Source of the DNA: Candidatus Micrarchaeum sp. | Lineage (GTDB): Archaea > Micrarchaeota > Micrarchaeia > CABMEP01 | Reading direction: 5' to 3' | NCBI GenBank assembly: GCA_020723065.1 | Contig: DYJP01000001.1 | Span: 56,555 to 119,261 of the forward strand | Length of the DNA: 62,707 nucleotides | In this document: positions 30,890 to 39,499 of the stretch, one piece after another | How positions within the stretch are numbered: the first letter of the stretch is position 1 | How the letters are laid out: every line of letters begins with the position of its first letter | The notes under the pieces: model-generated | What the model saw: only the letters and a program-made list of their open reading frames with translations | The model's database searches: none | What the model was told of the DNA's origin: nothing | Program-made: the position numbers and the translations under genes

Positions 30890-31244
30890 TGATAATAGCG
30901 ATTCCTACCTGTGAGAAGAAAGGAAGGAAGATTCGATTGCCGAGCATTTTAGTAGATGCCGGACGTACACGTTTCTTGACGAGAGCGGAAAACCCTTGAG
31001 ATAATTGACAATGAAAGCGAGCATGGCGGAGGCGTCGCTTTGCCTCCGGAGCTTATGAAAAAGCACGAGCGGACGTTCTTTTATGCCGGGATTTGGGTCC
31101 GCGCGCCTTGAATTCGTGCTTTAATTTGGGTATATCGGTTTATGTCTGCAATGAAGCAAAAGTCAAGGATGTGTTCAATATGTGGAAAAAGGGAAAGATA
31201 CAGAAGGTCGGTGTAAATGACGTATACGAAACCTATAAGTTATG
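30890..31244 (+). pseudogene. Second NifX-type domain gene, frameshifted
   Basis: Composite frames IAIPTCEKKG(fs)EDSIAEHFSRCRTYTFLDESGKPL(fs)EIIDNESEHGGGVALPPELMKKH(fs)ADVLLCRDLGPRALNSCFNLGISVYVCNEAKVKDVFNMWKKGKIQKVGVNDVYETYKL*. Confidence 0.8.
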
Positions 31245-31342
31245 AATCGCGGTCGAATTCCGTTTTGATTTTTATGGCATAAGAACATTTTGATAAAATG
31301 GATAGTGGAAAGACCGTTCAAATAAATAAACAGAGGGAAAAC

Positions 31343-32182
31343 ATGAAAATAGCAATAACAGGAGGAAAGGGCGGAACCGGCAAGTCAACAGTTGCCGTCG
31401 CAATCGCGCATTTTCTTTCAAAGAGCAAGAAAGTGCTTTTAGTTGACCTGGATGTAGACTGCCCAGGAGACCATCTTCTGAGCGGCCTTGAACTGGAAAA
31501 AGTGAAGGACATAGAGAACATGGTCCCAAAGATAGACCAGAGCAAGTGCCAGAAATGCGGAAAATGTGCTTCGGTTTGTCCTGAAAATGCAATAGCATTT
31601 GTCAAAGGAAATTTTCCCATCATTGTTCCAGAGCAGTGCATTGGATGCGGAGCGTGCAAGATAGTGTGTCCATTTGGGGCGATAACCGAGGAGAAGCAGA
31701 TAATAGGGGAGATATTCAAGGCTAAAAGAGGCAATCTCACCCTGATATCCGGAAAGATGAAGCCGAATATAGAGGAGTCGAGCCTTGTCATAAATGCAGT
31801 CAAGAAATATACCGCGCCCTTCGAAAAGGAGTACGATCATGTAATTATCGATACTGCGGCTGGCACGCATTGCCCGGTGATAGCTGCGTTATTAGGCGTA
31901 GAGTATGCGCTTGCAATAACTGAACCGACTGCGCTAGGCGCACACGATTTAGATTTGATCCTCGATCTTGCTGAGAAGCTGGGAATTCCATTTAAGATTA
32001 TGTTGAATAGAGCTGGGATAGGTCCCGAGAACCTGATAGAGAAAGTGAGCGCTAAGCACAACACGCAGATAAGTGCAAAGCTTCCGTACAGCAGGGAGAT
32101 CGAGCAGTTTTATTGTTCCGGAAGGCCGGTTGAGCATGAAAGCATAGAATATATTACGAATTTGATTTTCAATAAGCAGTGA
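31343..32182 (+). CDS. MinD/Mrp-superfamily P-loop ATPase with inserted 4Fe-4S ferredoxin domain
   Basis: MKIAITGGKGGTGKSTVAVA; CQKCGKCASVCPENAI and CIGCGACKIVCPFGAI. Confidence 0.92.
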   Translation: MKIAITGGKGGTGKSTVAVAIAHFLSKSKKVLLVDLDVDCPGDHLLSGLELEKVKDIENMVPKIDQSKCQKCGKCASVCPENAIAFVKGNFPIIVPEQCIGCGACKIVCPFGAITEEKQIIGEIFKAKRGNLTLISGKMKPNIEESSLVINAVKKYTAPFEKEYDHVIIDTAAGTHCPVIAALLGVEYALAITEPTALGAHDLDLILDLAEKLGIPFKIMLNRAGIGPENLIEKVSAKHNTQISAKLPYSREIEQFYCSGRPVEHESIEYITNLIFNKQ

Positions 32183-32186
32183 TTGT

Positions 32187-33089
32187 ATGAAAACGATAAC
32201 GATATTGTCCGGAAAAGGCGGAGTCGGGAAAAGCAGCATATCTGCCTCTTTAGCTGTAATGCTTTCCGAAAATAATAAAGTGGTGGCTGCAGATTGCGAC
32301 GTTGATGCCGCTGATCTCGCCTTGCTGTTTGGGATAAAAAATCTCAGTAACAAGGAGCGCATTTCAACGAACACGAAGGCGTTCGTGAATGAGAAAATTA
32401 AAGGCTGCAGGAAGATAGTGGATAAGTGCGTCTATTCCGCCATATCCTGGGACGAGGAAAAAGACATGCCCAAGATAAATAAATTTCTTTGTGAAGGGTG
32501 TGGCGTGTGCAAGCTCCTTTGTCCAGAGGGGATAGACATGGTAAGGATCGAGAACGCAGTTATCGGCGAGTCGATGACTAGTTACGGATTTCCGATAATA
32601 ACTGGACAGCTTGAGATGGGCGAGTCTGGAAGTGGAAAGGTGGTGGACTTCGTCAAGCATAAGGCTAAGGAAAAGGCGGATTCAATAGGGGCCAATCTTC
32701 TTATAGTTGATTCGTCTCCCGGAATCGGATGTCCTGTCATCGCATCGGTGAAGGGAAGCGACTATATAATCGTGGTGGTAGAGCCGACTTCAGTGTCTTT
32801 GAGCGCAGTGAAAAGGGTTCTTCATGTGGTTGAGCATTTTGGGATAAAATACGGATTTGTGATAAACAAATCTGATTTGAATAAGGAATTCATAAATGAG
32901 ATAGAGGATTTTGCCAAAGAGAAGGGGGCAGCCATTATCCAAAGATTCCCGTTCAGTAAGGACTTTGTCGACGCGACAGTTAATATGAAGCCTGTTATAG
33001 AAGTCAATCCAGAATATAGGAAGAAATTCGAAATGCTTATCGAAAATATTGCGAAAGATTATGCAAAGAGTGGAAGTAAACTGTGGTGA
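32187..33089 (+). CDS. MinD/Mrp-superfamily P-loop ATPase with inserted ferredoxin domain (paralog)
   Basis: TILSGKGGVGKSSISAS; CEGCGVCKLLCPEGI. Confidence 0.92.
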   Translation: MKTITILSGKGGVGKSSISASLAVMLSENNKVVAADCDVDAADLALLFGIKNLSNKERISTNTKAFVNEKIKGCRKIVDKCVYSAISWDEEKDMPKINKFLCEGCGVCKLLCPEGIDMVRIENAVIGESMTSYGFPIITGQLEMGESGSGKVVDFVKHKAKEKADSIGANLLIVDSSPGIGCPVIASVKGSDYIIVVVEPTSVSLSAVKRVLHVVEHFGIKYGFVINKSDLNKEFINEIEDFAKEKGAAIIQRFPFSKDFVDATVNMKPVIEVNPEYRKKFEMLIENIAKDYAKSGSKLW

Positions 33090-33127
33090 TTTTGCCAGTT
33101 GCCGTTTTTTTTAAATTTAGTTTCTGT

Positions 33128-33853
33128 TTATAGTAGAAGAAGGGCCGCAATTCCTATGACTATTCCCAGTGCAACGATATGCTGTTTTTTTTCGTATTGG
33201 ATCGCGACAGGGATAAGTTCATCTATAGTTATAAATATCATGACTCCTGAGGCAAATGCCAATGAAGTAGGTATCAGAGATGGAAATCCTGAAAGGAAGA
33301 AATATGCCAGGATTGCGCCAATTGGTTCGACCAGACCGGAAAGCAACGCAATCAATACGGATTTTGTCTTTGAGAATCCTCCGGCATAAAGCGGAAGTAC
33401 AGTTATAAGTCCTTCGGGAATATTGTGGAGTGCAATCGCGGCAGCAATCAATAAGCCTAAATCTGGAGTATACTGATAGCCGACTCCGATCACGAATCCT
33501 TCGGGAACATTATGTATAGATATTCCTATTGCAACCAGCATTCCAACTTTGAATATTTTCAAGCCCATTCCTTTCTCTTTGACGTTGAATCGGATGTGTG
33601 GCAAAAGTAGATCGACAATCGAGATGAAAATTGTTCCAGCTAAAAACGCGATTATCGAGATTTTCATTCCTCCGATATCTATAGCGTGGGGAATCAGTTC
33701 AAAAACAGATATGGCGAGCATAATGCCTCCAGAAAATCCCATTAAAAATCCAACTGCATCTCTGCTCGGTTTTCCGAGCAGTATTGCAAGACCACCTAGT
33801 CCTGTTGCTCCCCCAGCCAATAAACTCAAAAAGAGTATATCAATGAATGCCAT
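33128..33853 (-). CDS. ZIP family metal transporter
   Basis: HNVPEGFVIG, ALHNIPEGLITVLPL. Confidence 0.9.
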   Translation of the reverse strand: MAFIDILFLSLLAGGATGLGGLAILLGKPSRDAVGFLMGFSGGIMLAISVFELIPHAIDIGGMKISIIAFLAGTIFISIVDLLLPHIRFNVKEKGMGLKIFKVGMLVAIGISIHNVPEGFVIGVGYQYTPDLGLLIAAAIALHNIPEGLITVLPLYAGGFSKTKSVLIALLSGLVEPIGAILAYFFLSGFPSLIPTSLAFASGVMIFITIDELIPVAIQYEKKQHIVALGIVIGIAALLLL

Positions 33854-33928
33854 GCTTACATTTTAGTTTTCAATTTAAAAAAACTTAATCCTTTTGCGCG
33901 AAAAACAAAAAAGAATAATTTATAAATA

Positions 33929-33948
33929 TTATGAATATATATTCATAA
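33929..33948. promoter_or_regulatory. 20-bp perfect palindromic operator
   Basis: TTATGAATATATATTCATAA directly downstream of TTTATAAA at 33919; same half-site as 27215-27234. Confidence 0.7.
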
Positions 33949-34003
33949 GATTAGACAAATTTCTGCAAGAATGCAGCGATGAAATAATTCGGAGGTTGTT
34001 TAT

Positions 34004-34162
34004 ATGCCAGGTGGAATGGGAAGAGGCGGAGGTCCGCTTGCAGCAGGTCCCGGCGGAGTTTGCGTTTGCCCGAAATGCGGTTATGAAATTGCGCACCAGC
34101 TGGGTACTCCGTGCTATCGGATAAAATGTCCGAAATGTGGGACTCAGATGACAAGAAAATAA
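34004..34162 (+). CDS. Free zinc-ribbon mini-protein (52 aa)
   Basis: [57 protein letters not shown] upstream; too short for the ORF track. Confidence 0.82.
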   Translation: MPGGMGRGGGPLAAGPGGVCVCPKCGYEIAHQLGTPCYRIKCPKCGTQMTRK

Positions 34163-34224
34163 TTGCTTTGGGTTTAGATTTATTGACTTAAAATTGTTAA
34201 ATTGAGAAATGAGAAGTGGGTTGT

Positions 34225-34533
34225 ATGGGGGAATATGTTATCAACAAGGCGAAGTGCAGAGGTTGTGGCCTTTGCATGAATAGATGTCCAGGAGCAACAA
34301 AGATAAGCGAAGATCATAAGGCGGAAATAATAGACGAAGCAAAATTAAAGGAATGCGGTGGCACATCTGTCTGTCCGTTCGGAGCAATAGAATCTTCATC
34401 TGGTGTAGAAACAGAAAGGAATCCAGTTTCTCCTTCTCAATTCAGAGGGAGAGGATTCGGCAGAGGAGGAAGGGGGATGAGATTTGGTCGCGGAATGGGT
34501 AGAGGATCTGGTCGAAGAGGAAGAGCATTTTAA
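34225..34533 (+). CDS. Short ferredoxin-like protein with RG-rich tail
   Basis: CRGCGLCMNRCPGATKI...CGGTSVCPFGAIE, then RGRGFGRGGRGMRFGRGMGRGSGRRGR. Confidence 0.85.
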   Translation: MGEYVINKAKCRGCGLCMNRCPGATKISEDHKAEIIDEAKLKECGGTSVCPFGAIESSSGVETERNPVSPSQFRGRGFGRGGRGMRFGRGMGRGSGRRGRAF

Positions 34534-34580
34534 ACACATTTAGATTAAAAAACATGTTAATAAAACTAAACGTTCAAAAA

Positions 34581-34620
34581 TATTAATAATATTAAATAAT
34601 TATTAATAATATTAAATAAT
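34581..34620. repeat. Perfect tandem duplication of a 20-bp AT-only unit
   Basis: TATTAATAATATTAAATAAT twice, about 80 bp upstream of the ZIP gene. Confidence 0.85.
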
Positions 34621-34700
34621 ATCTAAAGTCAAATGTTTATTTGGTCATGTTTTATTCTAGCGATTGGATTAAATGAACGTTAGATATATAAGGTGAAATA

Positions 34701-35438
34701 ATGATTGAATTGGATACCTTTGGATGGATTGCACTTTTTGCGTTTTTCTCAGTGATAGTCAACAGTTTAGGTATACTGGCAATTATGCAATATAGGCAAT
34801 GGGCTCTGAAATCAAAGACGTATTTTATGTGCTTTGCAGCAGGTCTTTTGTTAACAGCTCCATTGGTGCTTGTTTTGCCAAATGCTGCAAAGACCAACCC
34901 CTACGCAGGATTCGTTGCATTATTTGGATTTCTTTTCATGCTATTATCAAACAGGTTAATTAAAAAGTACACAAAAAAACGCGAACTTGCATTCGGAATC
35001 ACAGCTGTGGAGGGAATAGGGATACATTCATTTATAGATGGATTAGTTTACACAATAACTTTTCAAGCTTCAATCTTGATAGGCTTATTGGCTGCAACAG
35101 GATTAGTCATACACGAATTTGCTGAAGGTGTAATTACTTATATTTTCTTGACAAGGAGTGGAGTTAAGAAGGAGCTTGCAGGAATATATGCATTTTTGGT
35201 TGCAGGTTTGACAACTCCAATCGGTGCTTTTTTGGTTTATCCATTTGTTGCAACTCTTGAAAAGTCTATTTTAGGTCTCCTTCTCGGCTTTGTTAGTGGA
35301 GTCCTTCTTTATGTCTCTGCGGCACATTTACTTCCAGAAGCAAGAGAGCAAGAAGATAAAAAAGGGCATTCAATTATCGCTTTTATGGCAGGTATTGGGT
35401 TTGCGCTGTTCTTAGTATTAACAAAAATATTTAGTTGA
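34701..35438 (+). CDS. ZIP-like metal transporter
   Basis: GIHSFIDGLVY, VIHEFAEGVITY, GFVSGVLLYVSAAHLLPEA. Confidence 0.82.
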   Translation: MIELDTFGWIALFAFFSVIVNSLGILAIMQYRQWALKSKTYFMCFAAGLLLTAPLVLVLPNAAKTNPYAGFVALFGFLFMLLSNRLIKKYTKKRELAFGITAVEGIGIHSFIDGLVYTITFQASILIGLLAATGLVIHEFAEGVITYIFLTRSGVKKELAGIYAFLVAGLTTPIGAFLVYPFVATLEKSILGLLLGFVSGVLLYVSAAHLLPEAREQEDKKGHSIIAFMAGIGFALFLVLTKIFS

Positions 35439-35490
35439 TCAAATCTTCAGAGAATTTAATTCAAAAAAAAATAATTCAAATTCGGAGAAT

Positions 35491-36744
35491 TCAAAGATAG
35501 TTAATTATTTCGCCATCAGCAGCTTTAATTAGTCTATCCATTATAGCGCCCCCTATACTGTTTTGTTCGACTCCTTCTATTATTATCGCATCTATTTTTT
35601 CATTATCAGCTTTCCTGAATGTATCGAATATTTCATGTGCCATCTTTTCTTTTGACTTGAAGCATATTATTTTGCCATATTGTTTTATGCTCTCTAATAG
35701 GGATTTTGGAAGCTCATTTGAAAAAATAAACATCATTTTCTTTTTTTCTTGCTTTAATTTTTTTCCGAAAGTTAGCATAGAATATATTGTTCTCAATCTT
35801 CTTTCGTTTCTTTTAGCTACATAGATCTTTGCATTTGGAGAATAATGTTTATACTTTAATATTTGAGGAACCTGGTCTTCATTTTGTGCTTCGTAAGTTT
35901 TGATTTTCTTTCCGAGTACTCTTTCTATCTGCTCTTTACTTATCTTTCCTTCTCTAAGTATAATTGGGGTTTTATCGATAAGGCTCACTACTGTTGATTC
36001 TATTCCGATTTTGGACATTCCTCCATCAAGTATCAATCTCACTTTGTTCCAGAGTTCTTTTGCCGCATGTTTTGCCTTGGTTGCACTCGGTTTTCCAGTT
36101 ATGTTTGCGGACGAAGCTGCAATTGGTACATTTGCGGCATTTATTAGGTCTAGCGCGATTTTATTATCTGGCATTCTTATTGCCACAGTATCGGTTCCTG
36201 CGGTGACTAAATCGGAAACTGTAATGGATTTTGGCAATATGATTGTGAGCGGACCTGGCCAAAAATTGGAAGTGAGCGTCTGCATTTCTTCTGTTATGTT
36301 AGTAACCAAACATCTGACCATGTCCATTGAATTAACATGGATAATAAGTGGTTTATCATATGGCCTTTCCTTAGCTTCGTATAATCTTTTTATTGCTTCT
36401 TCATCGTATGCATTGGCCCCTAGTCCATAGACTGTTTCCGTAGGAAATACAACTAGCTTTCCTTTGCGTATTATTTTCGCAGCTTTTGCTATCGCATATT
36501 TGTACAAGTTATCATTTTTTTTGATCCTGATTATTTTTGCGCTCCCATCAATGGTTTTTTCGTCTTTGCACTTCTTTGAATAGACCTCATTGTATTTTAG
36601 TCTGGCAAGTATGTTTTTTTGTTTATTATTTGTTTTTGAATTGAGAAATATTTGTTTTTTTATTTTGTCTCTTTCTTGGTTTCTTTTTTCATTATGTATG
36701 TTTTTGCTGAACATTTGTTTCCCGTATTCGTGCATAAACACCAT
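35491..36744 (-). CDS. sua5: Threonylcarbamoyl-AMP synthase (Sua5/YrdC) with N-terminal extension
   Basis: GKLVVFPTETVYGLGANAYDEEAIKRLYEAKERPYDKPLIIHV plus C-terminal Sua5 domain. Confidence 0.9.
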   Translation of the reverse strand: MVFMHEYGKQMFSKNIHNEKRNQERDKIKKQIFLNSKTNNKQKNILARLKYNEVYSKKCKDEKTIDGSAKIIRIKKNDNLYKYAIAKAAKIIRKGKLVVFPTETVYGLGANAYDEEAIKRLYEAKERPYDKPLIIHVNSMDMVRCLVTNITEEMQTLTSNFWPGPLTIILPKSITVSDLVTAGTDTVAIRMPDNKIALDLINAANVPIAASSANITGKPSATKAKHAAKELWNKVRLILDGGMSKIGIESTVVSLIDKTPIILREGKISKEQIERVLGKKIKTYEAQNEDQVPQILKYKHYSPNAKIYVAKRNERRLRTIYSMLTFGKKLKQEKKKMMFIFSNELPKSLLESIKQYGKIICFKSKEKMAHEIFDTFRKADNEKIDAIIIEGVEQNSIGGAIMDRLIKAADGEIINYL

Positions 36745-36992
36745 CCATTATGTCCAATGGCATTTGCTTGCTACCACATTATTATTAACTTCTTTCGAGT
36801 TTAAAATAATTCGCTTTTCATTTTTTTAGTATAAAGAGAATCGCATACGAGAATCATACTAGAATATTAATTTAATAATATTGTGAGGGACATTAATGCT
36901 GTGGGAATATCTGAGCAATCACTATTTTGTCTTTACATTGTCGCTTCTGTTCTGAATTCAACGCTAAATTGGAACATTTTCTATAAAAAGGT

Positions 36993-37940
36993 TCAAAGGG
37001 CCTTGATCTTTCCGATTATCCTCATCTTTCCCTCTGGCTTGAGGAGGAGGTATTCATGTCCAGGTAGATAGGCGATTTCCCTATCGCACTTTAATTCAAT
37101 TTCGTTTTCAGAGAAGGATTCTATGTTGACCTGCCTGTATTGTAGTCCGGCAGCTATGAATATCTTGCTGTCCGTCTCTATATTGTCGGAATAGTATTTC
37201 TGTTTGATCAATGTCCCCTTGATGCTTTTTGAAGATTTAATTCCATCTTTCGCAAGGATGTGCCCTCGTTCAACCTCTTCCACTGTTGCGCCTTTTACTG
37301 AAAGACCAACTCTTTCTCCTAGTTCGGCAATCTTGACATCTTTATCATGTACCTGGATAGATTTTACCATTATCTTCTTTCCGCCAGGATAAACTGTAAG
37401 CTCGTCATGCACTGCCACATTTCCTTTTGCAACCCCGAGAACGACTGTTCCTACGCTTTTGACATCGAAAGCCGAGTCTATCATGACGTGTTCCACACTC
37501 GGCTTTTCAAGCGTCATTGATGCTATTCTGGGATAGACTTCTTTCGGCACTTTGTCTATTATTACAAAGGATTCCAGGGTAGTTCCCTTGACCATTCTTA
37601 TGAATGCCTCTTTCTCTACGTATTCGTCAAAAATTATCAGGCCTTTCTTTATTCCAAGCAGGTCAAGCGCGATTATATATTCTCCAAGTTCCTTGTCGAG
37701 TTTCTTCACTACAAGTATGGCCGCATCTGCCATTGCAAGGCAGTGCGTCAGTGACTGAAGCTTTTCAGGATAGCTTGTAGGAACTAAGAAGGTCGCGGTT
37801 AGCTCGCCCCCTTTCATGTCAGTTCCCTTGTAATTGTATATCGTGAAATCCGTAACTGTTCCGCTCTTTCCGAGCTGTTTGGCGAATTCTTTGTCTCCGA
37901 GTACTGCTATGTTAATGTTTTTCATGTTGATCACTTGCAT
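36993..37940 (-). CDS. EF-Tu/SelB-like protein with degenerate GTPase motifs
   Basis: ADAAILVVKK core and beta-barrel domain (GTVVLGVAKGNVAVHDELTVYP...GLSVKGATVEEVERGHIL), but no recognisable G1, G3 or NKxD. Confidence 0.7.
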   Translation of the reverse strand: MQVINMKNINIAVLGDKEFAKQLGKSGTVTDFTIYNYKGTDMKGGELTATFLVPTSYPEKLQSLTHCLAMADAAILVVKKLDKELGEYIIALDLLGIKKGLIIFDEYVEKEAFIRMVKGTTLESFVIIDKVPKEVYPRIASMTLEKPSVEHVMIDSAFDVKSVGTVVLGVAKGNVAVHDELTVYPGGKKIMVKSIQVHDKDVKIAELGERVGLSVKGATVEEVERGHILAKDGIKSSKSIKGTLIKQKYYSDNIETDSKIFIAAGLQYRQVNIESFSENEIELKCDREIAYLPGHEYLLLKPEGKMRIIGKIKAL

Positions 37941-38023
37941 ATGAAGGACTATGGCGCTGTCTTTCCGTATTAATATCCATGCTTATCTTTTTAATATTTA
38001 GTCATAAACTAGTAGTGAGATTG

Positions 38024-38794
38024 ATGGAAGAACAGACAAGCAATGCAAACGGATCTTCAATAAGAAAGATGATAGAGCTGAAACGGACAGATTTCGATTC
38101 CGTTAGCACGCTATGGGCTGAAACAATGGCCTGGAGGCACTTGCCTAGACCTTTTCCAAATATAAATGTAATGTACAATATAAAGAAGGACACAGGGTTT
38201 GTCTTTTTATTTTCTTCTGATTTCGACAAATTTGCAAAATCCGTTCAGAATATAGAATCAGATGGAAGTAAGGCTAGTATAATCTTGGAGCTTGTTGACA
38301 AGTGCAAGAAGGATTATGACAGTGCGATGCAGGCCGCCAAGGACCTTTCCGAAATAGATCTTGAGTCTCTGCCGGCGGAATCTATTTATAAGATATATTC
38401 TATTCTGCTGAATCAATATAGCGAATTAGCTAAGCCGCTTTTCATCTATTATCTTCTATCAGCTGTAAAATCAGATATGGCTTTCGAATTGGAGAGCGTC
38501 TTGAAAGATAAAGGACTGGAGGTAAAGATCATTGAGTATTCCCTTAAGCAGCTTTTCGGAAGTAAGATATTTGAAGAATTGAGTAAGAGAAGCTACAAGA
38601 GTAAGAAGGAGATCATGCTTATGAGCCCTGAAGAGATACATAATTCTATCTATGGGGGGGTGTTCGAAGAATGGGAACTAGAGAACAGGAAAGATCATTT
38701 CATAATGGTCTATGATCTTGAGAAAGATGGGCCTATTATTTACAGTGGAGAGAAATCGAGAGTTATGGAAGTATCCTTAAATATACGGATATAA
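38024..38794 (+). CDS. Hypothetical protein
   Basis: Long intact ORF with codon bias; no family recognised. Confidence 0.6.
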   Translation: MEEQTSNANGSSIRKMIELKRTDFDSVSTLWAETMAWRHLPRPFPNINVMYNIKKDTGFVFLFSSDFDKFAKSVQNIESDGSKASIILELVDKCKKDYDSAMQAAKDLSEIDLESLPAESIYKIYSILLNQYSELAKPLFIYYLLSAVKSDMAFELESVLKDKGLEVKIIEYSLKQLFGSKIFEELSKRSYKSKKEIMLMSPEEIHNSIYGGVFEEWELENRKDHFIMVYDLEKDGPIIYSGEKSRVMEVSLNIRI

Positions 38795-38839
38795 CTTTCA
38801 TATCTGTTGTTTCTTAGTCGTTTTAATTGGTGGTATGAT

Positions 38840-39124
38840 ATGATGTCTGAAATACCGATAAAATTGGATAAAATAAATAAAAAGGATATAGACCGCGAAA
38901 TTTTGCGAGCTGGGATAATTGCAGAGTTAGATGCGATCAATCTCTATGAGCAGATGGCTGCCCTTGCAACTGATAAGAAAATTAAAGTAATTCTTTTAGA
39001 TATTGCAAATGAAGAAAAGACCCATGTAGGGGAATTTCAGAGGCTTCTTTTGAATAGAGATGAAGAGCAAGTCAGGGAAATGGAAAAAGGGAAAAATGAA
39101 GTCAAAGAGGAAGTTGGAGAATGA
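38840..39124 (+). CDS. Ferritin-like (encapsulin-cargo/EncFtn-type) protein
   Basis: AGIIAELDAINLYEQMAALATDKKIKVILLDIANEEKTHVGEFQRLLLNRDEEQV resembles the ferritin-like segment of Pyrococcus encapsulin fusions. Confidence 0.8.
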   Translation: MMSEIPIKLDKINKKDIDREILRAGIIAELDAINLYEQMAALATDKKIKVILLDIANEEKTHVGEFQRLLLNRDEEQVREMEKGKNEVKEEVGE

Positions 39125-39499
39125 TCTCTTCATCTATTTTTTGGCTTTTTTTCTTTTTTTAATTTATTTCACAGTAGGAAAAACCATTTCTTTCAATCTG
39201 AATAGGAATCTCAAAACCCATTCGATTATGATCGAAACTGAGATGTAATTGGTGAGTTTCGGTATTAGTATTGGAATCTCATTTATCTTTGAGTAGAACA
39301 GGTCAACGGAGAAAAGTTGGCTCAATCAAAAACGCGCCCAGAGAAATCAATAGTAATAATTTCGTGATATCGATTGTAATTTTCTCATATGGGGGTGTAG
39401 AAGAGTATTGCTGAAGAGAACAATAAGACAGGTAGCGCTATTCAATAAAAACCAATAAGTATTCGTTCAGTAAATGAAGGTCGATTATAGTGTAACGCC

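Noticed and set aside
30529-33089. Nitrogenase-related operon
   Set aside because: NifX-type and MinD-ferredoxin genes are present, but no nifHDKEN genes; this family combination is common outside nitrogen fixation.
36883-37071. RDINA motif in ORF 36883-37071 resembling a TnpB (IS605) C-terminus
   Set aside because: Only five residues match, with no zinc-finger cysteines and no continuing homology.
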